From: CAVSVP01 sp963731125
GTDB taxonomy: Bacteria > Pseudomonadota > Gammaproteobacteria > Competibacterales > Competibacteraceae
Direction of reading: 5' to 3'
Assembly: GCA_963731125.1 (NCBI GenBank)
Contig: CAVSVP010000008.1
Coordinates: forward strand, 62,001 to 126,000
DNA: 64,000 bases
This document shows positions 25,157 to 33,781 of this stretch, piece by piece. Under the pieces are notes generated by a model. It saw only the letters and a list, made by a program, of their open reading frames with translations. It had not been told where the DNA came from and ran no database searches. The stretch's first letter is position 1. Every line of letters begins with the position of its first letter. Made by a program: the position numbers and the translations under genes.

Positions 25157-26635
25157 ATGCCCGATCCCCCGCCTGACGCGTCATTGGCAAATCTACCGGC
25201 CGACGCTAGGCAACAGGCCCTGGAACGCTTTAAGCTGATTCGCCCCTTTCTAGAAGAGGGGGTACAGCTGACTGAAATTGCCCACCAGCACGCCATCCCG
25301 ATTCGAACCGCCAGGCGCTGGGTACAACGTTACCGTGAGAGTGGATTAGCTGGGCTATTGCGTAAACCACGCGCTGACAAGGGTATCCATCGCGGTTTAC
25401 CCTCCCCACTACAAGCATTGGTTGAGGCATTAGCGCTGGATACACCGCGACGCTCAATCGCTACCATTCACCGCACGGTCTCAGCCATCGCCAACGATCA
25501 GGGCACTGATCCACCAAGCTATCACACCGTTTATACCCTGGTGAAACAGATTGCTCCTGCCTTGGTGACCCTGGCGCATCAGGGCGCCGAAGCTTACCGC
25601 AATACCTACGAATTACTCTACCGTCGTGAAGCTGATGCGCCGAACGCGATCTGGCAAGCTGATCACACGCTGCTGGACATCCTGCTGCTGGATGACAAAG
25701 GCCAACCGGCCAAACCCTGGTTGACGGTGATCATGGATGATTACAGCCGTGCCATTGCCGGCTACTCGCTATCCTTTAGCTCGCCGACAGCCTTGCAAAC
25801 GGCGTTAGCGTTGCATCAGGCAATCTGGCGTAAAGCCGAGGCCGTTTGGCAAGTGTGTGGGATTCCCGACGTGCTGTATACGGATCACGGGAGCGATTTC
25901 ACCTCGCAACACATCGAGCAGGTTTGTGCGGCTCTCCAGCTCCGGCTGATTTTCTCCCAAGTGGGTAAACCCCGCGGTCGGGGTCGCATTGAACGCTTTT
26001 TTGAAACCGTTGCGCAGCGCTTGCTCGCCGATCTACCTGGCTACGCACCGGCCGGTACCCCAAACGTCAAGGCCGTTCTCAGTCTGCATCAACTTGACCA
26101 GGTATTGGCACAGTTCATCGTCCATCACTACCAGGTAACACCGCACAGCGCTACCGGCGTGGCACCGTTAGCCCGCTGGAGTGAACAGGGGTTTCTGTCA
26201 CAGCTACCCGAATCTCTGGAGCAGCTGGATCTGCTGCTATTGACCGTTGCCAAACCCCGGTATGTGCATCGCGATGGCATCCGCTTTCAGTCGCTGCGTT
26301 ACATCGATCCAACGCTGGCGGCCTATGTCGGCGAGTCGGTCACGATTCGCTACAACCCGCGTGACATGGCGGAAATTCGGGTGTACTTCCAGGGTCACTT
26401 TCTCTGTCGCGCCATCTGTCAGGAGTTGGCAGGCGAAACGGTTAGCTTGAAAGATATCACCCGTGTTCGTAACCAACGCAAACGGGAATTGCAGCAGGTT
26501 ATCGCGAAGCGCCGCTCGCTCGTTGACCAAGTGCTAACAAAGCCAACGCCAGTTGGTGTCGCGGCGTCAACGACAACCACGTCGTCTGAGGCGTCACCGA
26601 GTCGCCCCAAACTGAAACGCTATGAGCAAGACTGA
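25157..26635 (+). CDS. Mu/TniA-like DDE transposase
   Basis: A 492-residue transposase of the retroviral-integrase fold. An N-terminal helix-turn-helix lies near residues 36-60 (LTEIAHQHAIPIRTARRWVQ). The catalytic triad is D169 (IWQADHT), D243 (YTDHGSDF) and E279 (GRGRIERFF), a DD(35)E spacing. A Mu-type C-terminal beta domain (RFQSLRYIDPTLAAYVGESV) follows near residue 385, and a basic tail with KRKRELQQVIAKRR-like content would contact the AAA+ partner. It overlaps the ATPase gene by 14 bases. Confidence 0.9.
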   Translation: MPDPPPDASLANLPADARQQALERFKLIRPFLEEGVQLTEIAHQHAIPIRTARRWVQRYRESGLAGLLRKPRADKGIHRGLPSPLQALVEALALDTPRRSIATIHRTVSAIANDQGTDPPSYHTVYTLVKQIAPALVTLAHQGAEAYRNTYELLYRREADAPNAIWQADHTLLDILLLDDKGQPAKPWLTVIMDDYSRAIAGYSLSFSSPTALQTALALHQAIWRKAEAVWQVCGIPDVLYTDHGSDFTSQHIEQVCAALQLRLIFSQVGKPRGRGRIERFFETVAQRLLADLPGYAPAGTPNVKAVLSLHQLDQVLAQFIVHHYQVTPHSATGVAPLARWSEQGFLSQLPESLEQLDLLLLTVAKPRYVHRDGIRFQSLRYIDPTLAAYVGESVTIRYNPRDMAEIRVYFQGHFLCRAICQELAGETVSLKDITRVRNQRKRELQQVIAKRRSLVDQVLTKPTPVGVAASTTTTSSEASPSRPKLKRYEQD

Positions 26636-27470
26636 CCCAGCCAACGGCCAACGCCGGGTTGGCAACCCGATACACTTTCTGGTCACCAAGGAATACCGGC
26701 GTTTCGAAGAGTTTTGTAAGGCCTGCCGTCGTGACCGTTATATCGGTCTTTGTTACGGTCCCCCGGGGGTCGGTAAAACCCTTTCGGCTCGCCAGTATGC
26801 CCGCTGGGATGCTATCAAAGCGCTTCAGCCGTTCGAAGATACCCCCAAGGAATTAGCCGCGTGTCGCACGATCTTTTACACCCCCGAAGTTACCAACTCG
26901 GCTCGCATTATCAAAGCGGATATCACCAGGGGAATGCAGCGCTTAATCGCGTTGGTCCGAGAGGCCAATGAGGCTCTCTCTAAACCGACGCCTGGAATCG
27001 GAGATCAGACGCTATCTGCCATCGACTACCGTACTTATTGTGAACTTATCATCGTCGACGAAACGGATCGTCTGAAAATGCCCGGCCTGGAGCAGTTGCG
27101 CGATATTTATGACCGCACGGGTATCGGGCTGGTGTTGATCGGCATGCCTGGCTTGGAAAAGCGGCTCGCGCGCTATCCGCAGCTTTATTCCCGCGTGGGA
27201 TTCGCACATGCCTTTCGCGCACTGAGCAACGATGAGATGCAGTTCATCCTTGACCATCACTGGGAGAAGTTGGGCGCTACCCTGGATATGACCGAGTTCA
27301 CTGATCAAGAAGCCGTGGCAGCCATCATTCGTATCACGGCGGGTAATTTTCGGTTGCTGAATCGGCTGTTCGCCCAAATCGAGCGAATACTCAAAGTCAA
27401 TGATTTACAAACGATAACTCAAGAGGTCGTAGAAGCAGCACGTGAGTGCTTAGTGATTGGCGTGAGCTGA
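26622..27470 (+). CDS. AAA+ ATPase, TniB/TnsC-like transposition regulator
   Basis: A 282-residue AAA+ protein. Walker A YGPPGVGKT is at residues 45-53, Walker B LIIVDE at 142-147, and a sensor-1-like IGMPGLEKRLARYPQLYSR follows. This is the TniB/TnsC/IstB-like type that forms filaments on DNA and directs the transposase to its target. Its ATG lies inside the end of the transposase gene, implying translational coupling and fixed stoichiometry. It would determine target choice of the module; no specific target is evident. Confidence 0.88.
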   Translation: MSKTDPANGQRRVGNPIHFLVTKEYRRFEEFCKACRRDRYIGLCYGPPGVGKTLSARQYARWDAIKALQPFEDTPKELAACRTIFYTPEVTNSARIIKADITRGMQRLIALVREANEALSKPTPGIGDQTLSAIDYRTYCELIIVDETDRLKMPGLEQLRDIYDRTGIGLVLIGMPGLEKRLARYPQLYSRVGFAHAFRALSNDEMQFILDHHWEKLGATLDMTEFTDQEAVAAIIRITAGNFRLLNRLFAQIERILKVNDLQTITQEVVEAARECLVIGVS

Positions 27471-27563
27471 GTTGGCGTTAAAGCATGAAGTGCCATTTAG
27501 CGCACAAAAATAGGCGCCATCAAATCATAAAATTTACAGCATTATGACGCATTGTGGTTTCCC

Positions 27564-27599
27564 ATACTGTCAGTAAACGAGTCAAATTACCGACAGTAT
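27564..27599. repeat. Inverted repeat downstream of the transposition module
   Basis: Arms ATACTGTCAGTAA (27564-27576) and TTACCGACAGTAT (27587-27599) are complementary except for one base, around a 10-base spacer. The TGTC core resembles termini of Mu/Tn7-type elements, but no partner was found on the left. It could be a transposase site, an operator, or a weak terminator. Confidence 0.5.
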
Positions 27600-27680
27600 T
27601 ATATCGGTTTACCCAACATTATTCAGCTAATTCCACATCCCAATAATCTATTTTATTCTATGACTAAATTAGGTTACATC

Positions 27681-27727
27681 TTAAGTATCAGTACCTAAAT
27701 AAGTTAAGTATCAGTATCGAAATAAAG
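27681..27727. repeat. Two tandem 23-bp direct repeats
   Basis: Two head-to-tail copies begin at 27681 and 27704; both start TTAAGTATCAGTA and continue with CCTAAATAAG or TCGAAATAAA. About 20 of 23 positions agree. They lie in AT-rich DNA between the AAA+ gene and a convergent gene. Repeated transposase-binding sites at a transposon end, or operators, are possible; two copies are too few for a CRISPR. Confidence 0.6.
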
Positions 27728-27730
27728 ACT

Positions 27731-27761
27731 AAAAAACCCGTACTCATTAATAGAGTACAGG
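27731..27761 (-). terminator. Intrinsic terminator of the 27777-28304 gene
   Basis: On the minus strand a stem with GTACTC/GAGTAC as its core (plus flanking CC/GG pairs) and a 7-base loop is followed by six T residues. It lies 16 bases past the stop of the minus-strand gene, the expected place. Confidence 0.75.
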
Positions 27762-27776
27762 TTACCGGTGAATCTG

Positions 27777-28304
27777 CTAATTAAGCCGTTGTCTATTCTC
27801 TTTACGCTGCGTTTTCTTTACGGTTTGTTTATTATTAACCGTCTTCTTTTCCTCACTATCACCTTTCGTAGTCTTTTCCTGTTCCCCCTTTTCATACTGA
27901 TTACTCATATAAATGTGTTCGTCGAAAACCTTACGCCACAGTGCTTGTTTCAGGTCCAGCATGGACTTATTTGTCAGTACCGTTTTTGAAGTCGCCTTTG
28001 GTAATCCACTCCGTTTGTCCACCGTAAACCGCCTGCCGCTCATGACACATGCAATGGCACCTGGGCTCAAGTCATCCACCTTGAATTGTGCTGCCTCCCA
28101 TAGCTTTTTAAGCGCTTCATCTTCTTTTATGTTATCGAGTCCACCTTCTACCAACTTGTCCAGCAATGCCGCTATCGCTTCGCCATTGACACCATTTAGC
28201 CCGGCTGCAAAATGATCTCGACAGCAGCCTTCATCAATTAGCTGAGTTACGGCATGATACTTCTGACCCTCATCAAATAAAAACGCCAGTTTTCTAGTCA
28301 TCAT
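27777..28304 (-). CDS. Hypothetical protein with charged C-terminal tail
   Basis: A 175-residue protein, not recognised. The first 120 residues look folded and helical (MMTRKLAFLFDEGQKYHAVT, a CC pair near residue 27, then DKLVEGGLDNIKEDEALKKL). The last 40 residues are a low-complexity Lys/Glu/Thr/Asn tail ending in NRQRLN, likely disordered and basic, suggesting nucleic-acid contact. It has its own terminator and lies in AT-rich DNA unlike the host genes, consistent with acquisition. Confidence 0.65.
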   Translation of the reverse strand: MMTRKLAFLFDEGQKYHAVTQLIDEGCCRDHFAAGLNGVNGEAIAALLDKLVEGGLDNIKEDEALKKLWEAAQFKVDDLSPGAIACVMSGRRFTVDKRSGLPKATSKTVLTNKSMLDLKQALWRKVFDEHIYMSNQYEKGEQEKTTKGDSEEKKTVNNKQTVKKTQRKENRQRLN

Positions 28305-28717
28305 TTACTCTCCATTGTGAGTTGCCTTTATATGAAATTCGACTTTTATGTCGAGTTCCATGTTGTTAATCATGACAGTAATACCAGCATACTCTCAATC
28401 TGTTTTTAATTATATTTTGTGAAACGATGTTACATAAGAAAGGCAATTAGAAAACAAGATTAGGAGTTAGATTTGGCAAATTCACAAAAGGCGGCTTGCT
28501 TGTGGGGGGAATTAAAATTTAGGCTATATGTGACTACTAGATTTTTAAAAAATGGTTTTATAAAATATAAAATAGCAATTAGTAAATCTATTTGTTATTC
28601 CTTAATTTTCCAAAATTATAATGGTCAATTAATAAGCCTTGCCCATAAAAAAATCGGATATTTGCAGGTATCCGGCAGCATCCTGATTATCTATCCTCGA
28701 AAGTGATTACCTAAAAG
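28305..28717. other. AT-rich intergenic DNA
   Basis: About 410 bases, strongly AT-rich. A possible 77-codon frame at 28473-28706 has a Lys/Ile/Tyr-biased composition and no ribosome site; I do not support it as a gene. The upstream part probably carries the promoter of the minus-strand gene ending at 27777. Otherwise nothing is seen. Confidence 0.4.
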
Positions 28718-28906
28718 CTAACTCAGTAGCAAAGCCAGTTCATCCTTCACTTCGCCAAGCGCTTTGCCAAGGCGGCCAATTGGGTGTCGTGGAGCGACGG
28801 GTTCTGGATAGCAAAAGTTGTGCAGATTAAGTTTTGTCAATAGCTTGCCGGTTCTTAACTTGATCTGGTCGGTAGCCAAAGAAAGATAAAAATCGTTGCT
28901 GTTCAT
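28718..28906 (-). CDS. Small hypothetical protein coupled to an HTH gene
   Basis: A 62-residue protein (MNSNDFYLSLATDQIKLRTG) whose ATG overlaps the stop of the excisionase-like gene by four bases (ATGA). No motif recognised. The coupling suggests it works with the HTH protein, for example in control of the neighbouring mobile genes. Confidence 0.5.
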   Translation of the reverse strand: MNSNDFYLSLATDQIKLRTGKLLTKLNLHNFCYPEPVAPRHPIGRLGKALGEVKDELALLLS

Positions 28907-29166
28907 ACGACTCGGTTTCCCTTGATAGGTTTTGCAGGTCTAAAAAATTGATCAATTTCGCGGCGAGGGATAAACCAGCGACCGTTGTAGACAAATTGCT
29001 GTGCGGTTAACCGGCCTGTTTTAATCCAGCTTAAAATGGTTTCCGGGCGACAGCCGAGGACGAGAGCGGCTTCGCGAGGGCTGAGGAACTGCTGTTCCAA
29101 GAGGAATTTTGCGACTGGTGAGTTCAATTTCATACGACGCACTACCGTTTTTTGCGTTACTTGCAT
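28903..29166 (-). CDS. Excisionase-like helix-turn-helix DNA-binding protein
   Basis: An 87-residue protein of the MerR-like/excisionase helix-turn-helix group. The core is FLSPREAALVLGCRPETILS followed by WIKTGRLTAQQFVYNGRWFI and then PRREIDQFF, the winged-HTH pattern of Xis-type proteins. Small proteins like this often direct excision by tyrosine or serine recombinases; two tyrosine recombinases and two serine recombinases are encoded within about 6 kb. Partner not determinable from sequence. Confidence 0.72.
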   Translation of the reverse strand: MQVTQKTVVRRMKLNSPVAKFLLEQQFLSPREAALVLGCRPETILSWIKTGRLTAQQFVYNGRWFIPRREIDQFFRPAKPIKGNRVV

Positions 29167-29360
29167 GATAGTGCCTCAGTGACGAGAAGGACAATATTTC
29201 GAGATATTTTAGGAAGTTACATGCGGAGTAGATTGCCCTGTGGTCATGCGACAGGCGATTTCAGCCGTTTTCAGCATGTACGTCAAAAGGTATCCTAACC
29301 ACTAAAAATCGTCGTATGGCCTTATTAGAACGCTTGGAGGCGACTCACATTAGAAGATAT

Positions 29361-30483
29361 TAGGACTTACGCATTGACGAATACGAAAACTTGTGGCAGA
29401 GATTGGCGTTTTGAGCCACGCTTAGCCGGATGATCAGAATAACCTCACGCCCCCCGACGGGGCATTGTAGCTTACCGATGGATATGGGATTTTTGATGAG
29501 CGAGCCGAACTCAGGCAACGGTAGCCGTTTGGCGGAAGTGATGGGGATTTCCCATGACAGCGTGAACCGTTTTCTGTTGCGTGAGGGGGATGAGCCCAAG
29601 GACCTGTTCGCCGAGGCCAAGGGGGTGCTGAATCGGGTCGGGGGAACACGGAGCGTGGACGACAGCACCGTGGACAAGCCCTACGGCCAGCACATGGAGT
29701 TGGTTGGCCACTTCTTGGTCAGGCAAGCACCCCCGGGTGGTTAAGGGGTTGAAGCTGATCACGCTGTACTACCCGGATTTGCAGGGCCGCAGTTTGCCGG
29801 TCAATTACCGGGTTTACGACACATCCGAGCACAAGACCAAAAATGCGTAGTTCCGGGAGATGCGGGGGCAGGTGCTGGACGGGGGGCTAGAACCGGCCTG
29901 CGTGACCGGGGACAGGTGGTATTCGTGTGCAGACCACCTCCAGCGGGTCAGAAACCACCCGCTGGGGTTTCTGGTTGCCGTGGAAAGCAACCGCCGGGTG
30001 TCTCTGGAAAAAGGCCAATGGGTACAGGGGCAGCAGCTAACGATCCCGGCCGAAGGGCAGGGGGTGTGGTTGCGCGAGTTCGGCGAGGTCAAAGGGTGTC
30101 GGACGCAGTTAAAAGACCAACGGCGCCATTACGTGGTTTTCCTGCCGCAGACTGACGCCTGCCCGGCCTTTGGGCAGGGTGCGTTCGAGAAGCTGCATGA
30201 CCAGCATTGGCACATTGCGCAGTACCACCGAAGGATCAAGCAGGTCTGCCATCTCGAGAGGTTCCAGGTGCGCGGCAACGTGCCGATACTCAATCCTATC
30301 TTTGCCGCCCTGGGTAGCTACGTTCACCTGCAACGGATGCAGTTAACGGAACTCATCAGCAACGCCTACCCATGGCAGCGAGATTTGGACAAGGACGTCG
30401 TGGCGTCGTTTGTCAGCACCTTCATCTCTGGCAAGGAATATCTCAATCCACAATTTCGACCTGCCGTCAATGCGTAAGTCCTA
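29361..30483 (+). mobile_element. Decayed insertion sequence with intact ends
   Basis: Perfect 18-bp inverted repeats start TAGGACTTACGCATTGAC (29361-29378) and end at 30466-30483. The flanks carry GATAT on both sides (29356-29360, 30484-30488), a 5-bp target duplication. The element is 1123 bp. Its transposase is dead, but the ends remain usable by an enzyme supplied in trans. Confidence 0.88.
29478..30477 (+). pseudogene. IS transposase, frameshifted and with an in-frame stop
   Basis: The first frame (MDMGFLMSEPNSGNGSRLAE, then VDDSTVDKPYGQHMELVGHF) holds a first Asp block. It shifts frame near 29711 into KHPRVVKGLKLITLYYPDLQ, reaches an in-frame TAG at 29848-29850, then continues from 29860 (VTGDRWYSCADHL second block; CHLERFQVRG third block). 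Two lesions make it inactive. It resembles IS4/IS701-like DDE transposases but no subgroup is assigned. Confidence 0.82.
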
Positions 30484-30552
30484 GATATGATCTTTTTATT
30501 CTTAGCAACCCATTTGTATAAGATTAAGCATCTGACCGTTACCGGAGTAGTC

Positions 30553-31035
30553 ATGGAAGAGATCAGTTTATTTTATATTTTTAGTGAAGAAGGAGCTTGG
30601 TTTTGGGTAATGTGCCAGTCTTTAGTAGTTACCATTACTCTGGTGTTCATCTTGCGGCAGCTTAAAATTCAAGGTAGCGCACATTTAGTGAATTCCATTA
30701 CCGTCCTTGACAATAGATGGAAATCTCAGATCATGCTCAAGGCCCGTCGGCTAACGTGTGAAAAATACCGTCCAGATAGAACCTCGGTCGATCAAGCAAC
30801 TGCACAAATTTGTTATTTTTTTGAAGAAATAGGCATTTACTGTAAGAGGAGCATTCTGGATCTAGAAACAGTATGGGAAATCTATTCATATGATATTGAA
30901 CATTACTGGATGATAACAAAGAACGGCATACACCATCTTCGAAAAAAGAAAAATGATCCGACATACTATAAAAATTTTCAGAACTTATACAATACCTTCG
31001 CCAAAATACAGGAGGGCGGCAGGCCGCAGTGGTAA
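30553..31035 (+). CDS. Small membrane-anchored hypothetical protein, DUF4760-like
   Basis: A 160-residue protein from ATG 30553 (preceded by GGAG). A single membrane helix near residues 15-35 (WVMCQSLVVTITLVFILRQL) is followed by a soluble helical domain with conserved-looking ICYFFEEIGIY and ILDLETVWEIYSYDIEHYW. This layout recalls the DUF4760 family, but the match is by eye only. An earlier in-frame start at 30487 lies next to the IS end and is less likely. Confidence 0.55.
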   Translation: MEEISLFYIFSEEGAWFWVMCQSLVVTITLVFILRQLKIQGSAHLVNSITVLDNRWKSQIMLKARRLTCEKYRPDRTSVDQATAQICYFFEEIGIYCKRSILDLETVWEIYSYDIEHYWMITKNGIHHLRKKKNDPTYYKNFQNLYNTFAKIQEGGRPQW

Positions 31036-31083
31036 GGTAAGTAGTAGCGAACTAAAACCTACCACTTCAGAGGCGCGCCGCCC

Positions 31084-32439
31084 ATGCATGACATTATGCT
31101 GATTTTGAGTTGCCTAAACCAGACACTGGATAAAACAAGTGTGCGTCGTTTGGCGCGAATCGTAGAAGGCTTGTTAGCGGTCACGGGTCGGGTGACGATG
31201 CTGGGGGTATCACGTTGGGCGGAGCGCGGTGGCAGCTACCGGACAATCCAACGGTTTTTCACCACGACGATTGACTGGGCGCAGGTGCATTGGTGGTTGA
31301 TCCGCACGCATCTGCTGGGCGAGGACACGGAGTGGCTGCTGGCGGGCGATGAGGTGGTGGTCACCAAATCGGGCAAACAAACCTATGGTCTGGGTCGTTT
31401 TTTCAGTTCGTTGTATGGTAAGACGGTGCCGGGGCTGTGTTTTCTGAACCTGTCGCTGATCAACGTGAACCGAGGCTGTTCGCATACGGTACGTCTGGAA
31501 CCGATCCTCAAGGGGCCAGCCGACAGTAGTCCCAAGGGCCAGAAAACGGGCAACAAGGCGAAGGCCAGCCATCGCACCAACGCCACACCGGCCAAGCCAA
31601 AGGGGCGCCCGAAAGGCAGTCGTAATCGCAATCGCCGGGAGGTCGTGCTATCGCCTTATCTGGTGTTGGTACAAGGCATTATCCGCCCAGTATTGGCCCT
31701 GTTGGGCCAGCAGATCAAGCTGCGCTACTTCGTCTTCGATGGGGCGTTTGGTCATCATGCAGCGCTTCAGATGGTGCGCCAAACCGGCTTGGAAATGATC
31801 TGCAAGCTCCAGCACAACGCTGCCCTGTATGAACCCTATAGGGGAGCGTACTCAGGGCGGGGGCCGCGCCGCAAGTACGGCGATAAACTCAACTATGAAC
31901 AACTGCCCGAGCGGCACTTGAAGCAGGACTCGGTCCGCGATCACATCCGCACCCTGATCTATCAACTGCCCGTCTGGCACAAGTTGTTTCCCGATCGGCT
32001 CAATGTCGTGATCCTCGTCAAAATCAACCAACGCACCCAAGCCCGTGCTCATGTCATCTTATTCAGCAGCGATCTGAGCTTGGACTACGAGCGAATGATC
32101 ACCTTCTATCGCGTACGCTTCCAACTGGAATTTCAGTTCCGCGACGCGAAGCAATATTGGGGGCTGGAAGACTTTATGGCGGTCAAACAGACCCCGGTCT
32201 ACAACAGCGCCAACTTGGCCCTGTTCATGGTCTCGCTCTCGCAGGTACTGATCCGCCCCCTGCGCGAACACTGTCCGGCCTTTAGCGTCCTTGATCTCAA
32301 GGCCCTGTTTCGAGGCTGGAAATATGCTCGTGAAATCCTAAAATACCTTCCGCAAATGCCTCAGCCGATTTCTATGGACTCCATCGCCTCTCAGGTCGCT
32401 CAGCTTGGGCGCATTAATCAACCACTTGTAAGGGCCTGA
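31084..32439 (+). CDS. IS4-type DDE transposase
   Basis: A 451-residue transposase, apparently intact. The IS4 signature Y-x2-R-x3-E-x6-K is clear in FYRVRFQLEFQFRDAKQYWG near residue 340; the first Asp is in WLLAGDEVVVTKSG and the second in LRYFVFDGAFGHH. A long basic linker (KPKGRPKGSRNRNRRE) lies near residue 180. I could not define inverted ends or a target duplication, so the element limits (roughly 31035-32450) remain open. It separates the upstream membrane protein from the EVE operon. Confidence 0.85.
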   Translation: MHDIMLILSCLNQTLDKTSVRRLARIVEGLLAVTGRVTMLGVSRWAERGGSYRTIQRFFTTTIDWAQVHWWLIRTHLLGEDTEWLLAGDEVVVTKSGKQTYGLGRFFSSLYGKTVPGLCFLNLSLINVNRGCSHTVRLEPILKGPADSSPKGQKTGNKAKASHRTNATPAKPKGRPKGSRNRNRREVVLSPYLVLVQGIIRPVLALLGQQIKLRYFVFDGAFGHHAALQMVRQTGLEMICKLQHNAALYEPYRGAYSGRGPRRKYGDKLNYEQLPERHLKQDSVRDHIRTLIYQLPVWHKLFPDRLNVVILVKINQRTQARAHVILFSSDLSLDYERMITFYRVRFQLEFQFRDAKQYWGLEDFMAVKQTPVYNSANLALFMVSLSQVLIRPLREHCPAFSVLDLKALFRGWKYAREILKYLPQMPQPISMDSIASQVAQLGRINQPLVRA

Positions 32440-32486
32440 GCTACGGTAAATTGGCGAGGGTATTGTTATACGAAAAGATTAAAAAA

Positions 32487-32636
32487 ATGAATACAAAAAA
32501 AGGTGCGTCAACGGACGAAACAACGGCTCAAGATATCAAGGATTTTATTGTAGTAGAGCTTGAAAATGTTCAATTTATTGAAGTCCATCAGCACTCCAAC
32601 TTAGTGTCGTTAGAACCCCCAGGGAAAGGTGCATGA
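32487..32636 (+). CDS. Small protein at head of EVE/nuclease operon
   Basis: A 49-residue protein (MNTKKGASTDETTAQDIKDF) whose stop overlaps the ATG of the next gene (ATGA at 32633-32636). An in-frame TTG at 32451 would lengthen it. No family recognised. The overlap implies coupled translation with the EVE-domain protein; a regulatory or antidote role is possible but not shown. Confidence 0.5.
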   Translation: MNTKKGASTDETTAQDIKDFIVVELENVQFIEVHQHSNLVSLEPPGKGA

Positions 32637-33781
32637 GCTATTGGCTCGACCTATTCACGGGTACCACATGGCAAGAATACCGTGCTGCGGGAGCAACGGT
32701 GAGTGGCTTTAGAGAAAAGCGGCGCAGGATAGCTAGTACGATTCAAAGAGGCGACATTTTGCTATGCTACCTCACGGGCGTTATGCGCTGGGTAGGTGCT
32801 CTTGAAGTACTTGGCCCTAGCAAAGACACACGGCAAATATGGAAAGATGAATTCTTTCCAGTGCGCTTTGACGTTCGTCCCATCGTCTTGCTTGACCCCG
32901 AACACGGTATACCCATGAAGCACTTGGAGGGCCAAGTGGCATTCTACAGCGAGCCAAGTGATTATGGTAAGTTCAAGGGATTCGTGCGAGGGTCGCCGTC
33001 CCGTTTCAAGCATTCAGAAGATGGCGAATTGATTTTAAAGCTGCTCAAGGAGGCGGAGCACAAGCCCGTTAGCCGACCAGTTGATCCGCGTAAGCTAGAA
33101 CGAAAGCCGTTGTATTCAGCCCAGCGTAAAGTAGGCAAGAAGACGGTGGAGACTTTAGTTAGTATTCCCGAAGTAGATGAATCTGCCACGCCCGCCCTAG
33201 AGGATAGTGCGGTTGTTCCCACCGAACCTACCAGCACCACGAGGCATACCGAAATTCAGTACAATTTGTTGGCGTTAGGAGCCGAAATGGGACTGGATGT
33301 TTGGGTGGCCCGTAATGACCGCTCTAAGATGTGGAATGGTCAGGCATTAGGAGAGTTACCTCGCATCGTGCTAGAGCTGCCCACGCAGTTTAATGAAGCC
33401 ACACAACGCACCATAGAACTTATCGATGTGCTTTGGCTGAGAGGTAACTCCATTGTGGCGGCATTTGAGGTAGAGTGTACCACGTCGATCTATTCCGGCT
33501 TGCTAAGAATGAGTGATTTGCTAGCACTCCAGCCGAATTTAGATATCAAACTTTATTTAGTGGCGCCAGATGAGCGGCGTGATAAGGTCGAGCAGGAGAT
33601 CCGAAGACCCACTTTTAATTTACGGCCTAAAGCACTGTCGGCTATATGTGGATTCCTGCCATTTTCAACTTTCATGGAAAAAGTGGAAGGTATTCGCAAG
33701 CTAGGCATCGCGGCTTCATTGAATCCTCAATTTTTAGAGTCCACCGCCGAGTATTTCGATCAGAAGAGTAATGAAGATTAG
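32633..33781 (+). CDS. EVE-domain protein fused to a PD-(D/E)XK-like nuclease; putative modification-dependent restriction enzyme
   Basis: A 382-residue two-domain protein. Residues 1 to about 130 match the EVE (PUA-like) fold: MSYWLDLFTGTTWQEY, RGDILLCYLTGVMRWVGALE, FFPVRFDVRPIVLLDPE. EVE domains read modified bases such as 5-methyl- or hydroxymethylcytosine. After a linker, residues about 205-340 look like a restriction-endonuclease fold, with LIDVLWLRG (D265) and FEVECTTSIYSGLLRMSDL (E279, E281) as the probable metal site. The usual lysine is not obvious. The fusion suggests cleavage of modified (phage) DNA. It lies in an operon with two small genes, directly before a serine recombinase. 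Confidence 0.72.
   Translation: MSYWLDLFTGTTWQEYRAAGATVSGFREKRRRIASTIQRGDILLCYLTGVMRWVGALEVLGPSKDTRQIWKDEFFPVRFDVRPIVLLDPEHGIPMKHLEGQVAFYSEPSDYGKFKGFVRGSPSRFKHSEDGELILKLLKEAEHKPVSRPVDPRKLERKPLYSAQRKVGKKTVETLVSIPEVDESATPALEDSAVVPTEPTSTTRHTEIQYNLLALGAEMGLDVWVARNDRSKMWNGQALGELPRIVLELPTQFNEATQRTIELIDVLWLRGNSIVAAFEVECTTSIYSGLLRMSDLLALQPNLDIKLYLVAPDERRDKVEQEIRRPTFNLRPKALSAICGFLPFSTFMEKVEGIRKLGIAASLNPQFLESTAEYFDQKSNED

Larger units (their letters stand above)
24051..27470 (+). mobile_element. Three-gene transposition module: tyrosine recombinase, DD35E transposase, AAA+ ATPase
   Basis: Three genes in one tight operon (2-base gap, then 14-base overlap) encode two chemically different DNA recombination systems: a tyrosine recombinase, and a Mu/TniA-like transposase with its AAA+ partner. 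The transposase/ATPase pair resembles TniA–TniB, TnsB–TnsC or MuA–MuB. No tniQ-like gene is seen beside it. The DNA ends were not found; AT-rich DNA with inverted and direct repeats after 27470 may be the right end. Confidence 0.7.

Noticed and set aside
27681..27727. Tandem 23-bp repeats as a CRISPR array.
   Set aside because: Only two directly adjacent copies without spacers, and no cas gene nearby.
24051..28304. A TniQ-like gene next to the transposition module, or a CRISPR-associated Tn7 arrangement.
   Set aside because: The downstream gene (27777-28304) lacks TniQ-type zinc-finger motifs and points the other way; no cas genes are present.
28473..28706. A 77-codon plus-strand frame rich in Lys, Ile and Tyr.
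   Set aside because: AT-rich DNA gives such frames by chance; no ribosome site or motif.
31020..32470. Inverted ends for the IS4-type element.
   Set aside because: Only a five-base match (GTAGC) could be aligned between the flanks; insufficient to call boundaries.
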